This document shows positions 34,701-47,531 of a stretch of 56,064 nt of DNA, one piece after another. How positions within the stretch are numbered: position 1 is the first letter of the stretch; each line of letters begins with the position of its first letter. The stretch covers positions 1-56,064 of the forward strand of contig RWJK01000945.1 of assembly GCA_004335835.1 (NCBI GenBank). The letters run 5' to 3'. A program made the position numbers and the translations under genes. A model generated the notes under the pieces. That model ran no database searches, was not told the DNA's origin, and worked only from the letters and a program-made list of their open reading frames with translations. Origin of the DNA: Scenedesmus sp. ARA3. Lineage: Eukaryota > Chlorophyta > Chlorophyceae > Sphaeropleales > Scenedesmaceae.

Positions 34701-36511
34701 CATCAGGACTGGCTGCGCCGCTGCGTTTGTTAGTAATATACCCGCTGTCATGCCGCAATCCTCTGCGCATGCATGCACAGCAGGAGAAGAAAGGCGAAGC
34801 CATACCCTAACGTCAAGACGTTGGCGTGTGCGCCTCGGATAGTAAATGAGCAGCAACAGCGCAGCCCACACTTTGAACACGGCGCGCAAACACAACAGAG
34901 CGCGAACACACTTGATGCGGCATGCACCTGCCTATAGTAATGCAGCGCGCCGCACCCTGCATACAAGAACACGAAAGCGTTGCGCCAACAGTGGCAGCAC
35001 CTACCCCGAATACGGCAAAACCTTTGGCCGGCTGTGCGGCATTGATCCTGCTGCTGCAGTGACAGCAGCAAGCATATATCAACCACTAGCATGGCACCAT
35101 CGTAGCTCTGGAAAGTGTCCAGGCTAGCATATCGCACCTCGAGCATTGCGACAAGTGTGACAATACCACAGCAAGCTGTCACATAACACAATCCAACAGA
35201 AGCCCGAACCGCTGTTGTTGCCTGGTGCGTTGTTGTTACGCAGCAAACATGCAGCTGCAGAGGCCGTGAGCTGTTGCAGCAAGCATTCCCCAGCATGCTT
35301 TTCGTGCAATGCAACACTGAGGCCGCTGTAAGCAGCTATATAGAGCCATGCGGCCGCTATGGGGATGCAACAAACGCTTGCACACTCGCACTCGCATAGT
35401 GTTCCAGCCTGCTGGCGCAGCTGACAATGCAAGCATGAAGGTTGCAAAGTCAGTGCGGCAGCAAACGTGCATGTGCAAAGAGTGATGGGCTGTGAGAGCT
35501 GTTTTGGCAGCAGCAGCCCCACAGCAACCACAGCCGCTCAAGCAACTTCCACCCTGCCAGTCTCTGATGCATTGCCACCCTGCCAGTCTCTGATGCATTG
35601 CCTTCTTCTAAAGCAGCGGCCATGCACCAAGGCAAGGCACTAAGCAGCCACCAAGCCCGCAGATTCAGCTGCACTTGTGTTTGGTGCGGTTGTGTGCACA
35701 CTCACAAGCATGTATCGTACAGCAGCGTTTGTGTTCCTCGACGGCCGAGCAATGTTGTGCCGTACCCCACAGCTGCCATACTCGCCCAGCAACATCCCCT
35801 GTCCCACACCGTCATGCATGCATGCCTCGGGTATGTCTGGATTTGGTTCTATGCACACATAACTGGCCTTTAACTGCAGTCAAGCAATCACTCACTCCCC
35901 AAAAGCAGGCAGCAGCGGACACACCTGCGAGGCTTTCACCTGGACACGAAACACAACAAAAGAGGCAGCTCGAAAGAGCCGCATGCCTGCTATGAAAAAA
36001 CCCAGCCATAATACGGGCAGCTGCTGCAAAGAAGGGCACGCCCCTGCAGTGCCGATGGCTATGCATGCACGCATGCAGGGACCGCCTCCTTGCAAAGTGG
36101 ATGCAATCGATTGTCCTCAGCTAGCCGGCCCGGCACGCCAATGCACAAGCCTCAACTCAGCTCATCATCTCGCCACACACTTGCACGCAACATGACAGTC
36201 CGGCTGCAAGCAGCAAGCCATCACAGCCATCGCAGCGCTAAAATCTTTGCCAACAGCTGCACATTGACACTCACACATGCCGCAGGCAAGGGATTGGGTT
36301 CCTCTTCAGAGTGCGTGCTGCTGCTCCGCGTGCGCAACATGCTATGTGATCAACCGCAGACAGCCGCCAAAGGTCATGCAACAAGCGAGCCACACACGAC
36401 AGACAACACGTCATAACATGTCAGCCAGATGTCAGCCAGATGACTGTGAAATAGTAGTAGGAGGTGTGCCCAGAGCCGTTCAAAGACACAGACAAAGCCA
36501 TTCAAACGCGT
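31740..36511. other. 4.8-kb gene-poor region
   Basis: No exon chain with consistent phase or recognised product on either strand. A 26-bp tandem duplication (35549-35600) starts CCACCCTGCCAGTCTCTGAT. The sequence from about 33900 to 36450 is A/C-rich with many GCATGC-type short palindromes. It lacks the long triplet tracts seen elsewhere. Confidence 0.45.
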
Positions 36512-39500
36512 TCAGGCAGGGATCTTCTCTGGTGTGCAGCCGTTCACTGCTGTGTGCTCAAACCCCAGGCGGTACTGCAGCTCCTCTGCTTCTGGCAGCC
36601 CGCTGCAATCCAGTGCTGCTGCTGCTACAGCAACACCCTCGCCAGCCACAGCGCCAGCCATAGTCATCACTGCATCTGGCAGAGACTCCACAGCTGTCAC
36701 TGCTGCTGCCACTGCAGCAGCATCTGCAGCCAAAGCTGGCACCCCAGACAAGGCATCAATGCCAGTGCCTGTCATGTGCATCGCAGAGCAGTCGCGCTGC
36801 ACCGCTGCTACCGCAGCCTCAAACGCAACATCCAGCGAAGCATGGCCAGCACTGCCGTCGCCCGACACTGCTGCTGCTGCTGCTGCAGCTGGCTCGATCG
36901 CCGCAGCATCCTCAACCATGGCAGCTGCTGCTGCTGCAGTCTCAACAGCAGCAGCAGCCGCACCACCTGCTGCTGCAGCCTCACCAGCAGCAGCAGCAGC
37001 AGGCCTGCTGCCATGCTGGCCAGCCATCACCAAGCTCACATGCTCATCCAGCACTGCCAGCAGCTGCTGCACAACAGGCGCAGGGTCCTTCATGCATTTG
37101 TTAGCAGCCTCCAGTGCCGAACCCAGCAGATCAGACACCTGCGAAGTGTGCAGATCACTTGGCTGGAAGCCTTGAGGGCTCACTGCTGCTGCTGCTGCTG
37201 CTGCTGCGTGCACGCTTGCTGCCTCGCTCTCAACATGCGCTGCAAGTTGCAGCAGGGCCTCCTGTGCTTCTGCAGGAGGTGGCGTGTCAGCCCAGGACCT
37301 GCCGAGTGCACTCGGGGGCCGGTGCGAGCCCTGGCGCTCAATGCACACAGCATCAGGCCGCTTCAGCTGCTCTCCTGCTGCTGCTGCTGCTGGGTTGCTG
37401 CCACCCAGCTGCACCGGAGACGGGCGGCGCTTGTTAGCCGGCTGGCCAGCAGCATCCACCATGTCAGTATCATCCAAGGAACGCTTGGATCCTGCACGCA
37501 CCATGTTGCTGTCCAAGTCTCCTGATCCATTAGCAGCAGCAGCAGCAGTGTCGCCGGGTGCTGCCAGCTGGGTGCTGCTCTGATTGGGGTGCAGCTGCAG
37601 GAAGCAGGAGCCGCCGTGGTCATTGTGCGCGGCGCCACTGCTGCTTACAGGGCTGTTGCTGCAGCTGCTGCCGTTGCGCTGCGCCTGCTGCTGCTGGAGC
37701 TGCAGCTGGGTGTAACCGGAGCTGCCGGCAGTGCTAGGCCTGCCAGTGTCACCCGTGCTGCCAGACATGCTGCTGCGCAGGGCCTGCAGCTCTGTCCTGA
37801 ACTCATCAACGATCTTCAGTGCGAACTGCGGCATCTGCTGCAGCTCACTGGGAGCTGCCACGTCAGCAGCAGCAGCTGCAGCAGCAGGCTCTGAGGATGG
37901 CGCAGCAGCCAGCGTGCTAACCTGCTGCTGCTGCTGTGGTGGCAGCTGCGTAGGGGTAGCAGATGCTGCTCTGGCAGCCTCGCTATCGGTGCGCAGGCTG
38001 TTGTTGAATTGCATGCCGCTGACCGTGCTTGCGCTGCCGACCTGTACGCCTGCAGCAGGCATGAAGGCGCCACCACCGCTGCCTGCTGCAGCGTCAGCAC
38101 TGAGCACAGGCTGAGCAGCAGCAGCTGCTGCTGCAGCGCCGGCAGCAGCAGCAGCAGCGTCCAGCTGAGGCATCCAGCTGCTGTTGTTGTGGGTGCTGCT
38201 GGTGGTGCTGCAGCCCTGCGTGCCTGCAGTGCTTGGCTGCTGCACCACAAACTGCTGCTGCTGCTGTTGCTGCTGCTGGGGCTGGCAGAAGCCGCTTGAA
38301 TACGAGAACCCTGGGTGCGCGCTTGGTGTGGGCTGCACTGAAGTAGTCACCTGGCCAACATGCATGCGCTGCTGCTGCTGCTGCCAGGGCTGCTGCCAGT
38401 GGGCGTTTGCGTTGTCAGGGTAGGGCAGGCCGACAACTGGCGTGGGCCTGAGGATGCCTGACATGCCAGGATGCGATGAGCCGGGTGCTGAGCCGCCACC
38501 CCCGCTGCTGGTCCTGTGCACACCGGGCTGCATCAGAGGCTGCTGCTGCTGCTGAGGGTAGTGCTGGGACTGCTGCTGCGGCTGCATCATCATGTGCTGC
38601 TGCTGCTGCGCCACAGCTGCGCCGCCACTGCTAGTGCTGCTGACAGGTGCCGACATGGTAGCCTGCAGCTGCATGGGCTGCTGCTGCTGCCACTGCTGCT
38701 GCTGCTGTTGCGGCAGCTGCATTGGCGGTGGCGGGCCGGGAGCGGAGCCTGCGTTGGCTTGTGGCCACCAGTGTGGCCCGCGCTGCTGCTGCATTCCCAT
38801 CATTGCAGCAGAGGGCTGCATTTGGGGCATGCCGCTGCTGGCTGCTACAGCACTGCCGAGCTGACCCTGCTGCTGCTGCTGCTGCGGCATGCGGGCGCCG
38901 CTGTTAAGCATAGGCAGGCCTGGCAGGGGCACCATCTGGTGGGGTGGGGTCTGCATTGCAGGGTAGTGCTGCATGCCCTGCTGCTGCTGCTGCTGCTGCT
39001 GGCCTGGCCCTGCCTGGCCAAAGTGGCCATTCATGCCTGGCATGCCATTGAAGGGCATCATCATGCCTCCAGGGTGCATCGTCATGCTGAACGGGCCTGT
39101 GCTGTTAGGCATCACGCGGGGCACTGTGCTGCCAGCTTGGTTGTTGCGTGAACGGGCCTGCAGGAATGGCAGCAGGAGCAAAAGAGCAGGGGTCAGGAGT
39201 AGGGGTTGCAAGAGTGCAGTACGTGGGGGCTCTGCGGGGAGCCACACGCAAACGTGTGATGGGTTTGGCTGTTGGATATGTGTGCGAACGTTGATGGGGC
39301 ATGGGATGCTGCATGTGATCGGAGTGGGTGCACCTCAACGTTGGTGAACTGATGCCACAATATGCTGCGGGTGCGCGTGCCGCACGGACGCGAATGCGAT
39401 GCTTGAAGAGTTATGTTGCGGGCTGTCACGCGGCGTCAAGTGAAGGTCTGTACGGTGTGCGCCTGTCGGAGGTGGTTGTCGCGCCCCCACCGACATGGCT

Positions 39501-40116
39501 GCCTTTCAGCGCTCTCAAGGCATGGTCCCTGATGATATGCAGCCACGACACGCAGACAAATATGTGCTACGGCCCACGGGCCGGTCAACGGTGGGTAGTA
39601 GAGTAGACTGCCACGAGTCGGAGACAGCGCAGGCAACTCACCGGCGCGGCCGCTGCAGGGCCCGCTGCACACTTGTGATACTTCACGTCTCTCAGGTCAA
39701 GGTTGCAGAGCGGGCAAAACGGCAGCTCCATGCCGTGGCCCCTCTCCACCCCACTGCCCCTGGCATTGGGTGGAGCCCTGTAGTGCACCTTGAGCCTGCA
39801 AAGAGAAAATACTGGAGTGAGGCCCTTTGTTTGGGGGGCTGAAAGTAGTCTTGCTGTATGAAAGCCAGGGTAGCAGCTCAACAACAACTCCGGCATACGT
39901 CCCACTGACTGGGGTGTGCTGCAAGGACAGGAGTGCATCGCAGGCTTGCACCAGGTTGGCTTGCCTTCACCAGGAGACACAACTCTCACCAGGAGACACA
40001 ACTCACCTCCAAAAGTCTCTGAATGACCGGGTGCATCCTGGATACGGGCAAGTGTACCGCAGTGATTTGGGGGCCTCAAGCTGAGGCTCAGTCATGACTG
40101 GGAGGGGCTCGGTCAT
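36512..40116 (-). CDS. Zinc-finger, glutamine-rich nuclear protein
   Basis: Exons 40116-40007 (ATG), 39795-39642 and 39157-36512 (TGA); phases 2 and 0 join, giving about 969 residues. The N-terminus has a zinc-binding block: TCPYPGCTRSFRDFWR, with two Cys and then His in LKVHYR after twelve residues. The second His is in ERGH, unusually far away. A second module follows in LPFCPLCNLDLRD with YHKC. The very long third exon is low-complexity: Met/Gly/Pro-rich, many Gln runs, then Ala runs. A basic stretch, KRSLDD to NKRRPSP, looks like a nuclear signal. The overall shape, a short zinc finger plus a long Gln-rich region, suggests a transcriptional regulator. I do not recognise a named orthologue. 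The unbroken frame through many repeats supports real coding. Confidence 0.7.
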
Positions 40117-40644
40117 CGCTGCGACGGCGCTGCAGCCATCTCCAGTACTTGTAATATGATTATAAGTTAATCCCTGCCACGATCAACGTTGCTCGAGCGC
40201 TGTGCGAAAGCTGCTGCTATCTACCAGCCGGGTCTCATTCGATGCTACAACAGAAACGCAAACATGCGCTGACTCATATAGTGATTGTTTGACAGAAGGC
40301 CATTACTGGAGGCACGCAGAAGCGCCTGCTACAGGTGTTCTTGCCCGAGGCATTGGAGGATGAGGGGCACATGTGTTACACCAGTGGGAACGGCCCATCA
40401 ATGCAGGCCCATGTGCGCAGTAACATTGCACTGAGTGCCTGAGTCCCTACGATGTGCGTTGCGCCTTAAAGCGCTCAAGGACAAAAGTACAGGCACGTAC
40501 GGAATGACACCTTCTTGTGCATAGAAGCCTCACAGTTGCAGGCTGATGGTAAGTTAAGCTCAATAAAAGCAAACAAGCGTATTAAAATTAGTTGTTCGTG
40601 CCACCGTCACGATCAGGCTAGCTTTAGGTCGCCCCGCCAACGCA
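40117..40644. other. Divergent promoter region with one orphan exon-like frame
   Basis: About 530 bp between the zinc-finger gene (-) and the lumen protein gene (+). Apart from the frame 40296-40442 described separately, nothing specific is visible. Confidence 0.4.
40296..40442 (+). pseudogene. Orphan exon-like frame (49 codons)
   Basis: An open frame follows an acceptor-like GACAG at 40295 and ends with TGA. It contains KAITGGTQKRLLQVFLPEAL and reads like ordinary protein rather than triplet repeat. No upstream exon or start fits. It may be the last exon of a lost gene. I do not recognise the product. Confidence 0.25.
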
Positions 40645-40754
40645 ATGCAGACGCTCAACACCAAGCTGTCTGCTGCGCTACCATTACAGTACAGCGTATC
40701 AGTATCTCATCACAAATGCATTCGCATATCAGCTGTCATCCAACAGCATCCACG

Positions 40755-40811
<57 letters not shown>

Positions 40812-41829
40812 ATTACATGCCTATGTGACTGCCGCACAGCACCCTCGCGAGAATGACAGACCAACACAACAACTAGACGCGCAGCTGGAGGCCGCAGCAG
40901 GTCGCACTCGACGCAGCACGGTGCTTCTGTTAGCTGCTGCTGCTGCTGCCTGGCTAGCGCCAGTTCCCGCTTTGCAAGTCGGTGCTGCTTCTGCTAGCGT
41001 ACCCAGCTCTAGGGCGGGAGACAACGTAGGCTTCTTGACGGACTCGCAAGTGGATAAGAAACGCAAAAAGTGAGTGGACAGCATGCAACTCAGGCGTGCA
41101 TGATTGCTGCCCCAACAGTGCAGAAAAGAGGCGCAGCGAGGCTCACAAGGAATAGTGCTGACCAATCATGCACAATTTGCACAAGCCTCATGCGGCGAAA
41201 TATTCACTGTACTATGCGGGCACAATTGTGATCCTTGTTGCAGCTGCACCACCTGGAACTAGCAGCCACCGCAGTACACCATTCCCCCTAGTATCAGCAC
41301 AGGGGCATTCAACTTATCCCAGTGCCGGGCCACTGCTCCAGCCTGCTGTTACTGCTCTACTGTGCTCTCAATACATCCTTGCTTGTTCTATGCCTGCATG
41401 CTTCTGCAAGTATCTCTTATCATTCACCTCTGCTGCCGCGGTGCAGGGGCAACTTCAAGCGCTCGCATGATGGCCACGTGGCGCTGCTCAACAGGTTCAG
41501 CAAGCAGTGGACAGACGTCAAGTGTGACCTGCAGGTGCCGGGGCTGCTGCTGCTGCGGGAGGCAAGCGGCCAGGTGGGGCAGCTGAAACTGTTAAAAGTG
41601 TGTCCGGCTAGTACCCCTGCCCCGGTCCGACTCTGCAAGTCCTGGTAAAGAGATCTTGCCGAAGACGAACCGTCAGCAAGGTTTGCATAGCTGGACGCGA
41701 AAAAGTGTTTGCAGAGCGCGAGGTTCTGCAGGACATACTGGACTGAGACAGCGGCCGCAAGTAATGCTCAGAAAGCAGGCATCGCCAGTGCAGCACGAGT
41801 GCTGCGTGCCACGTGAGCCATTGCGCGAC

Positions 41830-41860
<31 letters not shown>

Positions 41861-42435
41861 GCCAACAGCTGCTTCATTGCTTCGGCCTGCACATGCTGTG
41901 CCGGAGCCGCTGCTGCTGTTTATGATCCTCAACCTGCCGCCGGCGGCACTGCCGTCGCTGCTGCCGCTGATGATGACATCACCGGTCAAACCTTGGACGG
42001 GGTGCTGTGCTGCGTTGCTGGTGTGCCTCAGGTGTTCTACCTGGGCTATGGTGGGCTGAAACAGGTGGACCTCAGCGACGATCAGGTGGTGGCGGCAGGT
42101 GCGGCGGTGGGCTGCGGTGAACACCATTGTGTTGGCGCCTCAGGAGTCGTTGCGGCAGGGTGTTTACAGGCAGTGTTCAGATGCCTTGAGATTTTGTTTC
42201 ATGCTGCTGTCAATGCGATCCAAATCGAGACAGCCAGCAGCATCCCTCCAAAATTTCAGCATGTAAAAGATTGTTTAGAAGCGTAACCGGCATAGCTAGC
42301 GGTGTCAAGGCAGTAGAACTGAGGCTGAGGCACGTATTGCGCTGACCAGCTGCGTTGCTGCTGCTGCCACTGCCGCTGCCCTGCTGAGCAGTGGCAGCAG
42401 ACGACTGGGAGAACAACATGACGCTGGTGCAGGTG

Positions 42436-42495
<60 letters not shown>

Positions 42496-43274
42496 ACTGG
42501 CCACTTCAAAGTGTGTGTGCACTGCAAGCTCCTCCTGCACTGTGCAGCAACCTGTCATCTACTTGCTAAGCGATCTGTGACGAGCAACAGATGTGTATTT
42601 GCAGCTGTGTTGCTTACAGCTGCATGTCCTTGCATGCAATACATTGAACTTTGTCTGGCAGTGGCACAAGCATTGTGTCAACCTGCACCTGTGCTGGCCA
42701 TCCGTGGCCCCGCCCCCACTGCAACAACAGGCTGAGACAGCTGCTGGAGGCGTTGAAGCATTAGAGGTAGGTTGCGCCACTCGCATGGCGCAGGACACTA
42801 CAAACACTACAAGGTTGCCCAGCACAAACAGCACGAGCACAGCGCTACCCTGCACTGAGCAAAACAGCCGCCTACACAATTGATATGCATCTCTAGTGTA
42901 CCCGCATGCCTGCCTGGTATGCATACTGCTGAATTGGCACTAGTGTTGTCAGGCCTCCACCATATGTGTGACAGAACAAGAGTTATGTCAACAACGTGTG
43001 TGTTGGCCAGAACAGTACTGCTACGCATGTCACGTGGACAAAGCTTACAGTTCTAGCACTTTCATTGCGCCTACCCCACTGTCTGCGCTGCGATTGCCTA
43101 CCCTGATCCCCTGCCCCGCTGTCTCAGGTGACCCGTGAGGACTTCTACTCCCTGGTGTCACTGGTCAGCTCCGAAGACTGGACTGCAGCCAGGAGCGGCA
43201 CCAGCTTAGGCAAGGCACCAGGCACAGCAGCAGCAGCAGCGGCTGGGGCGGCAGCAGCAGGAAAGATGCGGTAG
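40645..43274 (+). CDS. Putative thylakoid-lumen protein of unknown function
   Basis: Exons by phase: 40645-40688 (ATG), 40860-41069, 41447-41573, 42032-42098, 42392-42432, 42731-42766 and 43128-43274 (TAG), about 220 residues. The N-terminus MQTLNTKLSAALPLQ looks like a chloroplast transit peptide. Then GRTRRSTVLLLAAAAAAWLA is a twin-arginine signal followed by an alanine-rich AASAS site, typical of Tat import into the thylakoid lumen. The mature part contains VALLNRFSKQWTDVKCDLQV, VFYLGYGGLKQVDLSDDQ, ADDWENNMTLVQ and VTREDFYSLVSLVSSEDW; I do not recognise the family. The first intron contains a sense-strand CAG tract (about 40759-40811); reading through it would give a polyglutamine transit region, which I consider less likely. 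The exon at 42392 could start a few bases later in the same phase. Confidence 0.55.
41828..41863. repeat. (CAGA)n tract
   Basis: About nine CAGA units in intron 3 of the lumen-protein gene. Confidence 0.85.
42439..42495. repeat. (CTG)n tract at an intron start
   Basis: About 19 CTG units follow the donor CAG/GTGAGG at 42433, so this tract is at the 5' end of its intron, unlike most here. Confidence 0.85.
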
Positions 43275-45250
43275 CTTCCATATGTCACAATTTGTGTGTT
43301 ACCAAATGGGAACACATCCCGTATTCGAGCCAATGACAGGCTCCTTGGGCAACCACCTAGCCATCAACTCACAGGTGTGAGCAGCAGGCTGCAGATCACG
43401 CAGTGGCCGCAATGGATCAGCGCACGAGGTTCTTGAGCTGCAGGTGCACGCTCAGACGGCAGCTGCAGCACGGCGTCCTCCAGTGGACAGCATAGCACGG
43501 CTGACGAAACAGATAACGCCGCTTACCTGGTCCTTCACAGCAGCCTGCATCCAGGTAATTTCTGACAGCAATTGCTGACTTTGCGTTGAACATCAAAGCG
43601 GCATGTAGCATCCTCAGGCTGCTTGGGCCTGCTATGCAACATATGTTGTTACATACATATGTCACTGCAGGATGGCACAAGTTTGCATGCAAGCATGTGT
43701 GTTGAGGCGTGGCCAGGTCTTGGCTGCGCGTTGGGCCGATGTGGAGGCTGACAGGTGGCGTACATGTACATTTACTATGCATGTACCTTGGTTCCTAAAT
43801 CCAGGAGCCGTGTATGTTTATCATGTTCTTTCACATCTCCTGGAGTCCGCTTGGCATCATAGAAAGTCTGGCTGAGCCCTGTGGCGGGCGTGCGTGCAAA
43901 GTGAGCAAGGTCGCGCTGCAGTGACTCACATCAATTCGAATACGTCATTTGACATCATGCGGCATACCGGATATGCAGCCCGCTGAAGCAATGCTGGTTG
44001 TTGTTGCTTACTTTTCAGCCGTTACGTTGGATGTGCTGTCTTTATGCTAGTACTGCAACAGCTGCGGCGCCACTTGCTGGCCAGTGTGCACCAGCCTGTT
44101 GCACCTGAGGGGCAGCTGTGTCAAGGCTCACTAGAGCGCTATGTGTGATGTTTGCATGGCTGCTGCCCTGCTGGTCAGCAGTGATTTTAAATCTGTAACA
44201 ATTACACAGCCATCATCACGAAACTGTGCAGAAACAACAATCACAGCTGTTTCAACCAACCGTGCAGCACCACCAGTTACTGACTGTAGTACCAGGCATT
44301 GAAGCCGAAACTATGTGGTATGCAGCGCCTGACTGTCTAATTCAACCATGACGCAACTCAACATCGCAACCATGACGCAACTCAACACCGCCACCATGAC
44401 CCATCTCAACATCGCAGTGCAAAGTTTATGAATTGTGTGCTCTACGCCCTACCCACACAATCCATGGAACAGCAGCAGGCGACAGCCGGCGACATACACA
44501 GCACGGAAAATAATGCCCACAGCAGCTGTGAGCATAGCAATGCCAAAGTCTCCTGATTGAGTATGTCGGCTGCTCATAAAACAAAGCGCTAAGCAACCTG
44601 TGCTGCTGATGTTCCACTTCGTGAACAGCTACTGTGTTTGTACAGACACTCTACAACCAAGCATACATGGACAGTATTCCAGTCCAAGGTGCATGCTGAC
44701 AGGTGTTACCGCCCAAACATTTAGTGTTGCGACAGGAAAAGGTTGACAGTGGCAGCGCGTAAACATCCATCACCACCCACCAAGCAGGCGCCAAAGATGT
44801 AATAGAGTTCAGCTCAGCTCGATAGCAACAGCGCAACTGCAGGCTGCAGTTTTACACCTGCTGCTTGCACTTGCGCTGCTGCTGCTGCTGATCTTCTACA
44901 GAAGCGGCTGCAAGCAGCAACGTGCAGGTTGCAAGCAGCATTCACTGCTATATTGCTGTGCTGTTGGCTGGCAGCAGCCGTGCATGATGTGGCGCTGCTG
45001 CATGGCTGCGTCCTGCCAAGCTCTTGCTGCAACAAATCGCAGCAGCCGCTGCCCATGCCAAGCTGCAGTGCCAGAACAGCCAGCTGACAGCACCAGATGC
45101 CTGCAGAGTAGCCGCCTCGCACAGCACTGCCACACACGCAAGGTCGTAATTTTGCGCCGCTGAGTGGTTGCCGCCCTGCACAGCCCCATTGAATCCTGCT
45201 ATTTGCGCCGCTGGTCGGGTGCAGCACAAGCAGTGCGCACACGCCTAGTC
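43275..45250. other. Convergent intergenic region
   Basis: No supported gene in about 2 kb between the lumen-protein gene (+) and the cysteine-rich gene (-). Contains a 24-bp minisatellite at 44345-44416. Confidence 0.45.
44345..44416. repeat. 24-bp minisatellite x3
   Basis: Three copies of a unit starting ACCATGACGCAACTCAACAT, the third with two changes. Confidence 0.85.
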
Positions 45251-46063
45251 TTATCTGCGCCGGCTGGTTGCTACCCTGCACAGTGCCACTACACGCGCCT
45301 TGTACATGTCAGTGAACTGCTTGCCGCTGCATGCCTTGAAGCCAAAATACAGGTACACCCCGCAGGGTGTGTTGGAGGTAGACATGGCGCTGCGCTGGCA
45401 GGCCCCATTTGCTATGCTGGCACACTCTGTGGCTGACACAGGCTGGTTGCTGAAGAAAGCTGCTGTCGCCTGCTTGTTGCCCTGGTTGCAGTTTGCCTGC
45501 AGGAAAATGGAGTCACAGGTGCACACACGCGGTGGGTCAGCTGCCAAACAGATAACACACCGTGCGCAAGACGCAGCTTGATGGTACAGGCAGGCTGCTG
45601 CTGCTGCTGAGAGTGGAGTGCACTTCCTGTGTGTGAGTGACTAGGCAGCTGCTGGTTGGCAAGCTGTAACAAAGGCTGTCGCTGTTGTCATGTCGGCCCT
45701 GCCAGAAGCATCCTGCAAGGCACACGGCATGGAATCCAACAGCGGCTGCATACTGCACAACCTCATGCTGCTGCCTTTCTCCTGCCACCCGCACATGTCC
45801 TGCAAGCTGCACATATGCCCACCACAGCTGCTGCTGCAGATGTGCTGCAAACCTACCTGGACAAACTTGCATGCAGCTTCGGCAACCGTGTCTGCTGCTT
45901 CTTCGCCCATGTACTTGCACTGGTCGCCAGTCACAAACGCGCTTCTCCTGCGAGCACAGGAAGTGCTGCAGATGCGCTGGCAGCTGGCGGTGAGGCACTG
46001 GTTGCACTCTATACACGGCTGCGCAGCTGCAGCATCTGCCATGCGCAGCAGCAGCGACGGCAT
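45251..46063 (-). CDS. Secreted cysteine-rich protein, unknown
   Basis: Two exons join in phase 0: 46063-45857 (5' limit uncertain) and 45496-45251 (TAA). The start region LLLALLLIMPSLLLRMADAA is a hydrophobic signal; I placed the start at the Met within it, but the true start may be upstream, since no earlier suitable in-frame ATG is clear. After it comes QPCIECNQCLTASCQRIC, then CKYMGEEAADTVAEAACKF, and in exon 2 ECASIANGACQRSAM and CGVYLYFGFKACSGKQF. About eleven or more cysteines imply disulfides and an extracellular location. I do not recognise the family. The donor CAG/GTAGGT is strong. Reading through it instead adds another Cys-rich stretch ending at 45641, a possible retained-intron form. 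Confidence 0.5.
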
Positions 46064-46130
46064 GATCAGCAGCAGCGCCAGCAGCAGCGGCGCAGCTCTG
46101 CTGCTGCTTATGATGCGCAGCGGTGCTCGC

Positions 46131-46162
<32 letters not shown>

Positions 46163-47531
46163 GCTGCTTTCCCCATGTGCGTGGATGGCTGCACATTGAG
46201 CGCTGCAGCGGGGCTGCTGGCACCAGCTGGAAGCAGCTTGCTGCTGCCACTGATGCTGCTGCTCATGGCAAGCACTGGACATGCTGCCAGCTGCCGATGG
46301 CCTGCCCGCCCGTCGCTGCGGATCTGGAGGGTTCCTGCTGCTGATTATGTTGGCCGATTGCATCGGCCTGTGCTGGGCAGCAGGCCGTGTGTCTGGTGCA
46401 CCAGCCGAGCCTGCACTGTCAATTGCCGGGGACCAAAGCGAGACGGCAAGGACAGTCCTGAGCTGCCAGAAAGACCTCAAAGGCTGTTGGAGAATGTCAG
46501 GCACAGCTACTACACGCCAGAGCAAGAAGCTGGCCAACCTTTGCAGGTCCTAGTCGAGCATGTCTGAATAGCTCAGCAAAGCCACAGCCACATCTAACAC
46601 ACCTTCCAGACGATTCTAGACTGTAGCTGAGCAACGGCCTTTTCACCCCCCGCCAAGCCGCGGCTGAAGTTCCACTGGACGAAAGGGACAGCGTCTTGAC
46701 TTTCAGTTCGCTTGCTATATGTTGTGATAGTGATCACCGTTGAAAGTATTTCAAGTCGACTTGACTGTCAAGAGAACACAGGGTCGGGGCGCCCTACGGT
46801 GTTTGAGGGCTTCAGTGGGCACCAGCTTCGGGCAACACCCTGGACACCAAGGAGTGCATCCCACCGCCCACTATATACTCATACCATTTAACGGTTGCAT
46901 ACGCTCTAGAGAAACACAATTGGTACGGCTGAGGCTGCCAGAATTTACCTCGACTCGGCCAATGATGGGCACCGGTCAATCACTCTTGTGCGTGACGCTG
47001 GCGCCGGTGACACCGATCAGGTGCAAGCTTTACGTGGCAGCTCAACATAGTAAGGCGTTCAAAGTCTTTACAGGATGAAAACATGGCCTGAACCAATCAT
47101 TCGTCTGGCTCCTGCAGCAGAGCAGCTAGGCATGGTTGGTCCAAGAGTGTGGATAATCCAGCTGCAAGTCAAACAGATGACGCACGACACGCGATCCTTG
47201 GATCAAAGAACAAAATTCAGTATGCTAAACCGGCATCTGCTATATGAAACTGCTGTCCCAGTGACTATTCTTTACAACCTAATAGCCGCTGCACCATGCA
47301 TGGCCAATGGCACGGTGCCACCGGTGTTCAAAGCTGCACCAGGATACACCATGCAGAAAATTCAGTCAAGTGGCGTGTAAGACTGCTTCAGCCGGCAATA
47401 GCATTGACACACCATACTGTTGCGCCATCAGCAAGCACCACCATCGATGAACAGGATGTCACACCTTCCCAAAGAGCTGGCAGCTGCTATTGCATCAGCC
47501 TGCTCTACTAGGACATACAAAGATGTTGTCA
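46064..47531. other. Intergenic region upstream of the cysteine-rich gene
   Basis: Contains the unresolved 5' end of the cysteine-rich gene and the 3' flank of the MFS gene. From about 46590 to 47510 the sequence lacks triplet tracts and has a different texture. It includes an ATG-started frame 47075-47380 (+, 101 codons, beginning MKTWPEPIIRLAPAAEQ) with no recognisable domain or splice context. Confidence 0.4.
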
